The notes under the pieces were generated by a model that saw only the letters and a program-made list of their open reading frames with translations, had not been told where the DNA came from and did not search any database. Position numbers and translations under genes: made by a program. DNA of 64,000 nt, taken from the NCBI GenBank assembly GCA_002633005.1, contig NMRA01000387.1:1-64000 (forward strand), read 5' to 3'. This DNA comes from Phoronis australis (lineage: Eukaryota > Phoronida > Phoronidae). Of this stretch, positions 35,066 through 45,727 are shown piece by piece; position 1 is the stretch's first letter; each line of letters opens with the position of its first letter.

Positions 35066-37376
35066 CTGTAACATAAAAAGCTGGGTGTAACAAATCCGAA
35101 TATCACTTTTGAGGCTGTTAGGAGTATCACAATAATAACTGAGCCAGAGAAGACTGTTGAAAGTCGGATCCTTCTTAATTCCCTGTTAACAGAGATGAAT
35201 TTATCATGTATCACCATCTTTGATAAACGTTGTTTTGGTGATGATCGTAGTTTTGGCGTTTAATACGGCAAGAAAGCGTTCTTACTCGGAAATGAGGAAA
35301 CAATGGCCCGAATGCAGTTCATTGATCGCTTCAAAGGGAAATTCACCGCCGCTAAGTTGATTTTTATTCCACTGTTGGAAGTTTGCGATTTCGGTTTGAC
35401 CTACATGTAATTAGAGCTGCGTGGGTCTTCTTGTGTCTGCGATGTTAAAGATTACATCACCGCCATTACTTACTATAATTCGACAACCGATGGCCCTAAA
35501 GACTTAAAATACATTAACTTTTAATTCACTTATCATAATTTATAACAGTGGCCACAGTAGCTTTCGTCACGGTAGATAAATATTGATTTTTATGAACTCG
35601 CGGGGAACTAGCAGTTCGTTATTGAGACCCTCTGCTCGGCGCATAAAATGACCCATGGGCCAACCGAACTTGAGCCATCATTATAATGAACTGGCTCTTT
35701 CTTACCAAGCCAAGAAATTCCTTTTAATTTGAGTCCCTTACGGGAAAGGGTTTAATTAAATTCCAAAGTCATTTTTAGACGAAAGACGGGTTGTTTTTCA
35801 TTAGATTGATTTGTTTGTTTCTGCCTGATGAAGTTTCAGGGATTAACATGCCACACTTCGAGAATATCAGCAGTCACGTGGCAAACGACTGTCGAGCATT
35901 ATTTCATACACATAATGGAATTGGCTTCTAGCAATGACCATTGGTTCTGTCAAAGAGACAAACTTTTTTATTCAGACCTCATGCACCTACTTATCTCGAC
36001 TTATTCTCAGCTCAGATGAGATGTGGTTTTGGATTTTGAAAAACGCTGTGGCTCGAGACCACGCTTGAAGCTTAAAAATAACACGCTGTGACTAACCAGG
36101 TTGTGTAGCCTGGCTTTAAGCAATGGCGAATTGTCATTTTTTCTAGCCCCAAAACCACTTCTCACCTGAATTAAAAACAAGTTGAGATCAGTTATATAAC
36201 TGCTAGAAGTCTAGGTCAAAAAGTATATAATTTCTTTGACCACAGATTGTAGATGATTAGCCGCTTTAAATACCAATTGTCAGTGCTTAAAGTAGCCCAT
36301 CGTTATACAAGCCAACTTGCGGAGACTCGCATCAAACAATAAAGAACTGTCAATTCATTCCATGCTAAAGCCCGACAATTAACTCCAATTTCACTAAGGA
36401 GAGTTTGACACGTTTATTTTAAAAAGATGGTCTAAGTAAAATGTTGCCTTTTAAGACAGAAGGCTGGCCTTATAGCGGCTACAACAGATATTTGAAGAAA
36501 TATGGCATACGCTGTCGTCATGCAAGTTACCTGGTGAAAGAGACTAAGTTTACGAAAGGAACAAGCTACAGTGTATTTACGTTACCTTTGAAATACAACG
36601 TTAGTCCATTGCTGTTGCTCGGCGAATTACAACCAGGATCATACAGTAGATCCGCGCCGTAGGAATTTTCGACTCCGTACTGACTGTTGAAACCAGCTCC
36701 ACACATGCCGTGCCCTATGCTGAGTGAAGATATGCAGTCACAGCCATCATCGTCAATCATGAGCGACATGACGCCATGCTCTTTGCGATACTGAACAGAA
36801 TCTTGATTAGCGGACGGTGCAGATCCTGGAAACGAGAGTTTGCCATGACCTGTTTTTTCAAATCCAAAATCAGCGAAAACTGTTGAGAGCCATGTGCAGG
36901 ACCAAATTCTCGTAATGTCCCAAATTGTCACAACTTCAAAATTGTGACAATTTGGGTCAGTGCTGCAAAAAATGTTGCGCGTGATACTTTGGGTCTGTAC
37001 TATAGTACCGACCCAAACTGTCAAAACGGTCCAAACTGTCGCAATGACCTAAGATGCAGGGAAATATTTTAGCTTTTGAAATTGGATGTTCCAACAAAAA
37101 GGGCGTGCTTTCTAATTTTAAGAGGAAAAAAACATTTTGTTGTCAAGGGAGAGGGAGAGGGAAAGGCGGAAGTGACTGGATAGAGGGAGGAAGGGAGGGA
37201 GGGGGAGAGAGGGTGTTTTTTAGAGCAAGACTATACACTACTAAAGTAAACCTTGGCCAGTATTTAAGGCTGGTTTCTTATGGATAAATAAAGCGTGAAT
37301 TCAAGGTACTGAAATGAACGATATGACGTCTCAAGTCTCTCAAAAACGTAGAATCCTGTGATTGTATACACACATA

Positions 37377-37407
<31 letters not shown>

Positions 37408-40400
37408 CATCACCCACACCCACACCCACAAATGTATAATTTTTTCAGTGCATATTCCGGACTTTCTAAACTTTGTAATAAAGAAAGAAGTTAGTATTCA
37501 TAGTTTGACCAAGGTTGTCCCACATATTCCAGTCAAAACTTCTGTTTGAAATTGACGATTTTTATACAGTGATGTTGTATCTTGTTTAAAAATTTAGTGC
37601 GTACTCCTAACTTCACTGTATATATTAATCGATGGCTCATCAACTGTTAAAGTCCTTATCTCAAAATGCCAATGTGGCTTCAGTACCAGAAAATACTTAA
37701 TAAATAAAATCTTATTTTCGAAACCCTTTCGTTATATTCTTTTCGCCTTCGTGCCATAAGCGTTTTTTACCTGTATTTGACCCTTCTCTGTGACTGTCAT
37801 CGGTAATTTCCGTACCCACAAAAAGCGAACTTTGTTCAATTTGCGTGTTTCTGTGCAAAAACTTATAAGGTATATTCGAATTATTTTACTGTGAATTTCC
37901 CATTCAGGTGATCTTACACTAAGCTAAAAATAGTTGAAATGGATTTTTGTTTGAATGTCAACTGCTGTTCAAGGCTTGATTAGTTGTCACAGAATTATTC
38001 ATATTTTTCTAAATTTTAAGTCTAAATTGCTTTGAAGTCATATTTTGTTGCTTCCTTAATTCAGGTTATCAAGTCAACAATATGAAGAAACTTAATTAGA
38101 GAAATAGGTTATGTTGGATTGTGAAGCTTCAAGCCTCCAATTCTTGTTCCTTGCAACTTCATATTTTTAAATCATGCTTGTCAAATTCTGGTGTAAGGAA
38201 ACACTAAATGGTCACAATGGCAATATTTACATGCATGTCCACTTTCATACCATGAAAACGTGGGCTGTTGGACAGTGTTTGTAATGCATAAATGTTATAA
38301 AGTACTGTGCATTCTAAGTTACTTATTATGGTAAAAGGTTGAATCATTTTGGCTTACATAGCGTTCCTATACTGAGATTATTTCAGTTTTGACTTATGTA
38401 CAGTAGATATAAATGTCAACTACCTTGAAAGTCTTTAAGGAGTAATACACTTTATTCACGTAAAGACAAAAATACAATTAATACAAAGTAATGCTTATAG
38501 AGACTCTGTGACGGAACTGAAACCAAATATAGAGTTCCGACTGAAAGCACTTGATTTTGATTAAATCATAATCGTCCTCTGATTTGTTCTTTCAGTTCAA
38601 TGATTGAGTGACCAAAGCATGATATAATTAGCTTGCCATGAATAATATGTTCGCTAACATCTTCAGGCAACATTTCTTAATGCCTTGGATTTACTATTAT
38701 TTCAATAGATTAATACGTAAATTTAAAAAACATCATACTGTTGAAAACCAAGTTCACTGGAAGTTTTTCATTTCATGGGTTCTTACAATTCTGTCAATGA
38801 GATTGCCACCCCAACTCAAATTACAATTATCGATGTGGTTCAGTTGTAACGTCACAGTTGTAACGTCACTTCCTCCGTACTCACTGCTTAATAAATAAAA
38901 AACGATAACATTTTGTATTGGACTTGTCATACGTATGTGCTCGAACGCGCACCCTATTTGGAGAAATGGAAAAAGAACTGCCTAAGTCGGAGAATCAAGA
39001 ACTCCGAAAAAAAGTAGAAAACGAGACAAAAGTCCACCAGAAGGCAGGAAGTACCACGAATTTGGCGTCTGCAATTCATAGCTCTGAACATACCCAGTGA
39101 ATCTTATAGTAAAAGGTACACATTCTCAAAATTTCGAGCCCCCCCCCCCAAGCTTTAGGCTTGATGCGCTCATGCAAAGTCTGGGCAAATCTCTCTTGAA
39201 AGCCGACATGTTCGCACAGTTCGCCAGAAGACCCCAAGTTCGAAATAAACCTCGTTTGAGGGGGCCAGGGACCAGGTAGGCCTAAGGGTAGCCTTGGCGC
39301 AAATGTGTAACAAGCTGATAGCTGGCAAGCTAGCTAACCTAAAGCCTGCCGCGGCAGTGTGACACAGGACGAACCAGCCCGTAATTTGATGCAAGTGTAT
39401 GAAACTACCTTTGTATGTATACGGCATTTATGATTTGAACCTTTTACTACCACAAAACAGCTTGCAACCGCATGCCTTTACCGTTCGCCAGTGCTCTTGG
39501 TCCGCACCTGGTCCGATGGACTGCGGGCTCGAGTCCCGCCCGGTAAAATAATTGCTGTCAAAATTTATTCGCCACTTTTGTCAGCAATTTTGATACAATT
39601 GTCCGTATTTTGATTTTATTAATGTTAAGGCGCGCTATCGATTATTTTATCTCCGTTTGCAGTCGCACAGATGGTGTATACTAAGCCTGCCTCTAGTTCA
39701 GTAACGCTAGGACCTCGCTAAAAGGCAAGACTTCGAGATATTACGTGAGATATTGCCGTGCATTTTAAATGAGAACACGTGACTTTGACTAGGTTTTAGG
39801 TAGGTCCTAGCGTAGGTCCTAGCGTCTACTGAACGCACGCCTGGGTTCCTGAATGAATTCTACTTCCGGGGTCGTGATAAGTTCAAAATGGCGGTGTGTT
39901 CTTCGGGTCCTAATCGTGAGTGGCTTGTTTATTTAAACTTTATTCGATTACGGATAATGTATTAGTTATGGGGTAGGTACTTCTTAGATCCTTATAACAT
40001 CCTCTAACCATGTAATAAGGGTTAACAACGTGTGCTTCTTGGACATTAAGACCCAATGGTAATGAAAAAATGTATTTCCAGTCCCCAGTAGCGTAAAATT
40101 TCTCAGATACCTTTGACCGTCTCCGGCATCCACTTGTCGGAGTTTGCAAGTCTTACAGTCTCTCGGTCGTGCAAAGCTCGCCAGGTGGCGTGGGCTACAC
40201 TGTTTGTCGAATCGAATTGCCATCTAAAATGCATCAACAAGTAAAGCGAGCGAAATAGATGTGCTATAAATCTACTTTTAATTAAAATTATTCAGTAAAG
40301 TGAAGAAAGCGTCTGTAATCAAGGCCAGTATTTAAGTACACATTTTGACGTATGCATTCGTACGAGAATTAGAATTAAGATAAGTAGTTTCAGTTCGATA

Positions 40401-43400
40401 TTTAATTTCGACAACAATTTTACATAAAAATTGTTCGCACTCGGACCACACTTTGTTATTTCGATGTTCATATAATCTATAGAAATAAATTGTATTCCAC
40501 GGCGCGGCAGCTAACAAAAAAGAACATCTGTTACGACCACTCTATGGTTAAATATTTACAGCCTGAAAATACTAGAATTCACACCAACTTTACAAACGTT
40601 TGAAAATTGAGTACTAGACAGTTCGCTTTTGTCAAAACCCCCGTAGTATGAACACAAACCTGTAAACATTGTTGTCAGAATCTTCACCCAACAATTCACT
40701 CAGATCTTCTTTCAAATTTGCGGGAAGTCTTCCGAAACAGTATGCAAAAAGCGGGTCACATGTTCCATATTCGTCTAGATAATGAATAGATTGCAAACAA
40801 TGATTTTTTCCTTTGAGATTTATTATGCCCCCAAATCATTTACCATACTAGATTTGTATTCAGAGAACCCAGTTATCTCAAAACGTGTTTGGTTGTATTT
40901 TTATATTGATTTGGAGTTGTTAGTTGAACATTTTTCCACAGAAAGACCACTGAAAATCCACAAAAATGATGTGCATACTTCCCCATTTCAAACTAGCCTC
41001 AATCATACAGGGCTTCGATTGTCAATGGTCGTGTCGACCCCTGACGGCCAATCGCACTAGGTATCTGCTGCTGACTTGGCAAGCTACGACTTACAATTCT
41101 TGTAACAAATATTTTTGGAAAGAGCAGCTAATATTAATGATGAATCCCTATTTTTCAAATAACTCAAAGAAGTGCCCCATTTTCAGATTCTCAAACAAAA
41201 AATTACAAAACTGTCACGAAACAGCCACCAACAGCAACAAAAATGTTCGCACCAGCAAACAACACGTTCGTTGATTTGATGCGTGGTCTGGTCTTTGCTC
41301 AAAACAACTACCTGACCATGGCGTTATGAGTAACACAACAGTTGATCACGGGATATTTTTGAGGTCATGTTTTATAAACAATGACATCATCAAAACCCTG
41401 GTTGCTTACGTTTTGGGATTTGATACAAATAAAACGAAATACAAATCGTAAAATAGGCAGGAAATTAGTAAATTGATGATTGATAATCTTTAAATACTTG
41501 TATGTATGCGTTTTTATAGCTTTTGAAAAAAGCGTGAACTAAGTTAAAGGAGAATGCCACCCGATTTAATTAGTCTTTTTTACCGTCTTGATTGGTCTAT
41601 ATTCACATCGCCTCTTATACGGTCGACCTCAACATGCCGAGAGGTGTCGCGTTAACCTGTGAGGAAGGTGAGAAGCGACGCAGCGACGTCAATGGTTCGT
41701 CTGCAGAGTAAATAACGCTATATAGCGGTACATCGGTTCCCGCTTGTCCGAACTATGAAGCTGCGAAGAAAGCGGGTATATCAATTTTTAGACTTCCTCG
41801 GGAGCCCGAAATGCTTAGTAAGTGGCTCGCGGTAGTGAAGAATGAAAGGTACGCTGTTAATAGCAAGTATGAGGCCGTGAAACATCTCCGTTTGTGTTGC
41901 CGGCATTTCGTCGACAGTGATTTCTCTGACGAATTCCTGCTTACCAAAGAACTATCCATACGTTCCGTTGCCTATGCATGTTCACGGCGCCTCTCTAGTA
42001 TTTCTTGATCAGTGTATTACGGTTCAAACTTAACTGATAGCCTGTGAAACCTAACGATCGCGGACCCGTGAAGTCTTCGTCGGGACTGGCGCCGTGAAGA
42101 TGTTTATTATTCTGCGTTCTGTTTCAAAATGAATTATTCTCACCCTAAAATGATCCTAACCAATGCTTATATGAAACTGAAACAAAGTCCGTATTATTCG
42201 ATACAATTTGTAATGCCTTGGAGTGCTCGTGAGTGCAAATGTTTTGAGACGTCAACAATGAATAAACCACTGCGTTACCGGCTTTTGATGCCGGCAACAA
42301 AGGTAATTGACAGGGCACCGAGGCCGTGTGAGCGCATGCTAATTCAGTGTTTGCTGACAGAAACCTGTTGTGAAACAATTACTCGATTTTATATGCTATT
42401 TTCAAATGTTAGGGGAATCTTTATTTAGAAATACAAATACATTATTCAAATCATTATTACTGTACAGCCTTTGCCCTGACGGTCTGTGGAAGGGGAACCC
42501 GACTTCGCGGCCCCCGACAAGTAGATTTTCAATTTCGTGGCTAATTCACATAAATAATTACGTGCACATTATCTCTTTGGCTCACTATTAGAGTGTTTTC
42601 GTGACTGGAGGTTTAGTTTCCAACTCAAGCTGGTTTATGTTCGTGCCAGTCCCGGCGGCCGCGACGGACCTAATCGGGTTCCGAGCCACTGGCCGGGATA
42701 ACAAGCGTTTTGTGTGTTTAGAACTAAAAAAATCAAAAGTAAAAACAACACAGATCTAGGTTCTCCTGTCTGTATTTCACGGAGAATACTTCGAATTTAT
42801 CTCCGAACAGACCCCAAACTCCTGCTACGGACCTTGGTAAATTGGCCTCCTGCCGAACTTTGTAGGCTACGGTGTGTCCAAATACCAGTAAATCCGAGGT
42901 AACAGAGAAATAAAACAACACGTATTTTTAAGGGTTTTGCATCTAAGTTTGATGATTTATCGGTGTTAAATGATGAATTCAAGCGATAAGCTGACACCAG
43001 TAACCCGTGTTGTGAACTGCTGAACAGACTGCGTGTGAAACCAATTGCGTCACTGGATAATTTCAACACCTCCGTCTGCCGTCAGGTGTCAGGTAACGCA
43101 ACCGAGCCTGCCGTTATCGAGTAGAACTACTTGATCTAAATTGATACAAAATAGGTTGTTTTTTGAGTGTAATTCTCCTTTAAAATTAATGCGGGCGGGC
43201 ACTTTTCTAAGTAGTGAAATTTCAAAATGAGTCAGGACGCACACCAGAACCAATATGTTTTTGGACTGACCTTGCAGTACATCAGTGACGTTGACAGGCC
43301 ACGCTGTTCCTGCCTTGAACCACCAGAACGGACGCCACCTGGCTCCGGCAATGTAAGTAACTGGATAAATACTTTTATCTGAAACAATCCATTTAACTCA

Positions 43401-43802
43401 ATCAGATTTGTTGCGTTTGTCAATTTGGAACTGAGGAAAAATCAAAACTCAAAACTTTTATCCACAGCACCTACCTTGACTGAGAATTTTTCGTTTAACA
43501 ATAAGGATCCACTGTTGGTTAGTTAGCTGTAATTTTGGCAGACGACCGTCATATGAGACAGTGGCGCACGTGCGGCTACTTGCGTGATAATCTGCGCCAT
43601 CACACGCAGGGTTTGAAGTGCAAAACATCGCACATTGACTCGCAGATGCTGCCGTTGCATTCTCAATTGTTGTGCTGCTCGGTCCCGAAAGATAACCAGA
43701 TCGCAAAACATATACATCTTCTCTAAAACGATCTGACTGTTCGGCTCTCAAAACCATCAACCAAAGAATAGCAGTTGCCACAATCTTCTCCGACATCACC
43801 AT
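34986..43802 (-). CDS. Gene C: secreted PAN-domain protein, paralogue of gene B (six exons)
   Basis: Exons on the minus strand: 43802-43475, 43378-43271, 40774-40660, 40223-40111, 36825-36586 and 35065-34986. They join in phase to 984 nt, 327 residues plus stop. Same order as gene B: signal peptide (hydrophobic IVATAILWLMVL), PAN/apple-like Cys pattern (C-x3-C, C-D-G-A, C), unassigned region with WRPFWWFKAGT, YCFGRLP, NSVAHATW and NGLTLYFKG, and four-Cys tail. Every intron is GT-AG and exons 2, 3, 4 and 6 match gene B in length. Intron 1 is only 96 nt; introns 2 and 4 each hold a TTAA element. By eye about half the residues match gene B. No stop or frameshift, so probably functional. Extracellular binding role inferred. 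Confidence 0.85.
35066..36585 (-). other. Gene C intron 5
   Basis: 1520 bp, GT-AG, no other signal. Confidence 0.65.
36586..36825 (-). CDS. Gene C exon 5
   Basis: 240 nt, acceptor ctcgtttccag, donor g|gtaacg, phase 1 to 1. It reads NQDSVQYRKEHGVMSLMIDD, then GCDCISSLSIGHGMC, then LYDPGCNSPSNSNGLTLYFKG. Six codons longer than gene B, with an extra NSQYGVENSYG-like stretch. Confidence 0.85.
36919..36956. repeat. Perfect 15 bp hairpin in gene C intron 4
   Basis: CCCAAATTGTCACAA, an 8 nt loop, then its exact complement. Related words (CCCAAACTGTCAAAAC, TCCAAACTGTCGCAA) follow at 37013-37043. Confidence 0.8.
37369..37433 (+). repeat. CA microsatellite
   Basis: ACACAC and CACCCA repeats, about 60 bp, in gene C intron 4. 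Confidence 0.9.
37647..40049 (-). mobile_element. TTAA DNA transposon family, near full-length copy, reversed
   Basis: TTAAAGTCCTTATCTCA at the low end, and a worn left end (AACAACGTGTGCTTCTTGGACATTAA) at the high end. It aligns reversed with 45728-47974. It ends 62 bp from gene C exon 4 and leaves both splice sites intact. A 60-codon Lys/Glu-rich open frame (38918-39100) is not kept in the other copies. Confidence 0.75.
40111..40223 (-). CDS. Gene C exon 4
   Basis: 113 nt, acceptor gcattttag, donor g|gtatct, phase 2 to 1. It reads RWQFDSTNSVAHATWRALHD and ends WMPETVKG. It lacks the Cys present in gene B exon 4. Confidence 0.85.
40224..40659 (-). other. Gene C intron 3
   Basis: 436 bp, GT-AG, nothing else seen. 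Confidence 0.65.
40660..40774 (-). CDS. Gene C exon 3: two-Cys YCFGRLP block
   Basis: 115 nt, acceptor attatctag, donor ag|gtttgt, phase 1 to 2. It reads DEYGTCD, AYCFGRLPANLKED and SELLGEDS-NNVYR. Confidence 0.85.
41544..43183 (+). mobile_element. TTAA-flanked element with THAP-domain remnant (Kolobok-like)
   Basis: TTAA on both sides; ends TTAAAGGAGAATGCCACCC and, inverted, TTAAAGGAGAATTACACTC. At 41733-41940 the plus frame reads PACPNYEAAKKAGISIFRLP, a Trp at KWLAVVKN, and LRLCCRHFVDSDF. That is the C...FRLP...W...C-x2-H-F layout of a THAP zinc finger, although the first Cys of the C2CH set is not visible. Kolobok and P transposases carry N-terminal THAP domains, and Kolobok uses TTAA. 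No transposase core follows, so the element is non-autonomous or internally deleted. A reversed partial copy is at 57044-57497. Confidence 0.7.
41640..42008 (+). pseudogene. THAP domain fragment inside the TTAA element
   Basis: An open frame runs through the THAP motifs described for 41544-43183 and stops at TGA 42006-42008. About 60 residues match the THAP core; a C2CH zinc-binding DNA-recognition role is known for the family. The first zinc Cys is absent from the frame (the expected place reads S/T), so binding is doubtful unless an exon precedes it. Confidence 0.6.
43271..43378 (-). CDS. Gene C exon 2: WRPFWWFKAGT block
   Basis: 108 nt, acceptor attgtttcag, donor g|gtcagt, phase 1 to 1. 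It reads from DKSIYPVTYIAGARWRPFWW to VTDVLQ. Only 88 bp separate it from the THAP element. Confidence 0.85.
43475..43802 (-). CDS. Gene C exon 1: signal peptide and PAN/apple-like module
   Basis: 328 nt, donor g|gtaggt in phase 1. The first ATG at 43802 gives MVMSEKIVATAILWLMVL, a credible signal peptide; an in-frame second Met two codons on is an alternative start. Module cysteines: ASQCAMFC, ACDGAD, RTCATVS, then QQWILIVKR. Confidence 0.85.
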
Positions 43803-43856
43803 GTTCTTTACTTAGGTCGATCACACTAAAGCAGCCAAAGCAATATAACTTTAGAT

Positions 43857-43863
43857 GTATATA
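43857..43863 (-). promoter_or_regulatory. Possible TATA box of gene C
   Basis: TATATAC on the minus strand about 55 nt upstream of the start codon, which would allow a short 5' UTR. Sequence match only. Confidence 0.3.
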
Positions 43864-44689
43864 ACACTGGTCTCCAGTAAACGGTATTAATGCTCACAAT
43901 TTAAAATCAGCAAACGGGATGAGTGCAAACAATCTTTTAGGAAGTCAAATGCGACCAATTTCCCAAGGCAAACACGAACAATTCAATAGTACATTTTCGT
44001 CTAAAGAGTAAATGTTTCTCACGATAGATATATTAGTATAATAGTGATAAAAGATAGGGTGTCCCAAAAAGTCCATTGCCATCGAACCCTTATGAAAGAC
44101 CTACCACGCAATCGGTGTCGACAGTGAGATAGGGGTCTATGCAAGAATATTGATGCGTGACTTCCCAAAGAATCCGGCCGAACGCAATATCCATAAGATC
44201 TAGTCTGCCTGCAAGCGTTGCCGGTAAACATTAGCCCTGGAATATATTGCCAGATTTGTTAGTACTATAAAGCATCAGTTAAGAACAATTGTTAAACGAA
44301 AAAAATCCATTCATAGTTCAGCGTGGCCTCAACAGAGTCAATACCTCAATCTTGTTTTGGTAATCTTCCGCAATGCAGAAGACATATCTATTGTTTGTCT
44401 AATCAGTAACCAAAACAAATAAAATGGGAAACATTTATGATAATTTTCTAAATTGTCCTGTTCATATATTTTGCAAACACTCGACTTCTACTGTGAATTA
44501 TTTTGTTGATGGCGCAATTAATGCATGGGTGATTCGTGTGAGCCAGGAGCTATTTTGTTCGTGGTGGATTACGTATGATAATTACAGAGAGATAAATCAA
44601 CCCCACTTTTCAGATTTCGCTCTCACCAGCGGTTATGTTAACAAAATATTCTGAGTGATGAATACCAGAAAATGATTTTACTCTGAACA
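43864..44689. other. Upstream DNA of gene C; possible transposon end at 44053-44110
   Basis: GGGTGTCCCAAAAAGTCCAT at 44057 is like the ends or 3' flanks of mariner-like elements. I cannot see the other end. Nothing else supported. Confidence 0.3.
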
Positions 44690-45440
44690 AGAGGCGTCTT
44701 TTTATTCTACGAATCCCAATTTTCTTTCGGAAGTCACAGAAGTTAAAAAAAAATCCACAGTTGACTCCAATTGCAGAGAAGCGGCGACTAGACTTTTCCA
44801 GACTTTGTGTGAATGAATCTCAGCCATCGTGTGTCACACAGAATGAGAACTTTTCAGTTAATTCATGCGCCCTTTGTTCCAATCGAACACAATTTTGAAC
44901 TGCAGAAATCTCACAACTCCTCAATTGTCCTCCATCTTGGTGCATCGAAAAGTCCTCGATTTCTGCGCAGACGTTTGACCACTGGTTGCACGGGTGCCCA
45001 GCACAAAGGCGTCTGTTCTCTGCAATACGAGTCAAGTGTAGTAGTGTTTCGGACGTCTAAGAACAATAAGACAGTCTTTGGGTCGGATTTCTTGGGTCAA
45101 AGATTACACCATTGGTAACCTGGAAAATTATCTTCGTATTCGTGTTCTAGAATATGTCCGGGACATTTCTGGAACACCTTGTATTCCTAGGTAACAGAAG
45201 AAATCAAACTAAACACACTAAATAAAGAAGGTTTTTGTTTGGAGAACATACACCTGTCCAATACTGCTGTGACTCATAAAGGTATCTACCTGAAAGGACT
45301 GGGGTCTGAAACAAAGAAATGATTGTGAAACAGGAAATGAGCAAAATAAAGCATGAAATCGCCGTCTCCAAATTTAGCTTCACTATATTTACAATATAAG
45401 TATACATAATGTGCAGAACTAACTTTGACAAAGGTAGGCC
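44690..45440 (+). repeat. 750 bp repeat with Cys-rich exon-like frame, copy 1
   Basis: Matches 54835-55545 in reverse. At 44803-45060, behind a ttttccag acceptor-like site, a frame with one internal stop reads LCVNESQPSC, NSCALCSNRTQF, stop, TAEISQLLNCPPSW and FDHWLHGCPAQRR. It has eight cysteines, so it may be a dead exon of an extracellular domain. Family not recognised. Confidence 0.5.
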
Positions 45441-45727
45441 GTCATGGGATCACTGTTAATAAATATGAAGAGTGCCACGTGACCTATACTTTCAAGAATG
45501 TGACAAACATAACCAAACGCATTACATTGAGTTATGCATCTACATGTATAAGGTGTACAGGTAAATATCCTGCTTTCTCGTCAACATTTAACTCTATGCT
45601 CTGCTAATGATCGCATGACATACATATCATTTATGGCCGAGATTTTGAGTTAAAAAACTTGAGACTTGAGCATTTAGCGTTAATGTTGGAGTCATCAAGT
45701 GCAAACTATTACAAGACACTTGTTCAC
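45441..45727. other. Intergenic; no gene seen
   Basis: No supported signal. Confidence 0.4.

Larger units (their letters stand above)
36826..40110 (-). other. Gene C intron 4, with hairpin, microsatellite and TTAA element
   Basis: 3.3 kb. Contains the perfect hairpin 36919-36956, a GA tract at 37140-37212, a CA microsatellite and the TTAA element 37647-40049. Confidence 0.65.
40775..43270 (-). other. Gene C intron 2, holding the THAP element
   Basis: 2.5 kb. 41544-43183 is a mobile element; 40775-41543 shows no supported feature. Confidence 0.6.

Noticed and set aside
38918-39100. 60-codon Lys/Glu-rich coiled-coil-like frame in a TTAA element
   Set aside because: Not kept in the other element copies (stops near 46300-46440 in reverse).
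39523-39539. T-arm-like GCGGGCTCGAGTCCCGC inside a TTAA element
   Set aside because: Other copies of the element read differently here (for example near 9790 and 24680), and no tRNA body or A box is present, so it is chance drift.
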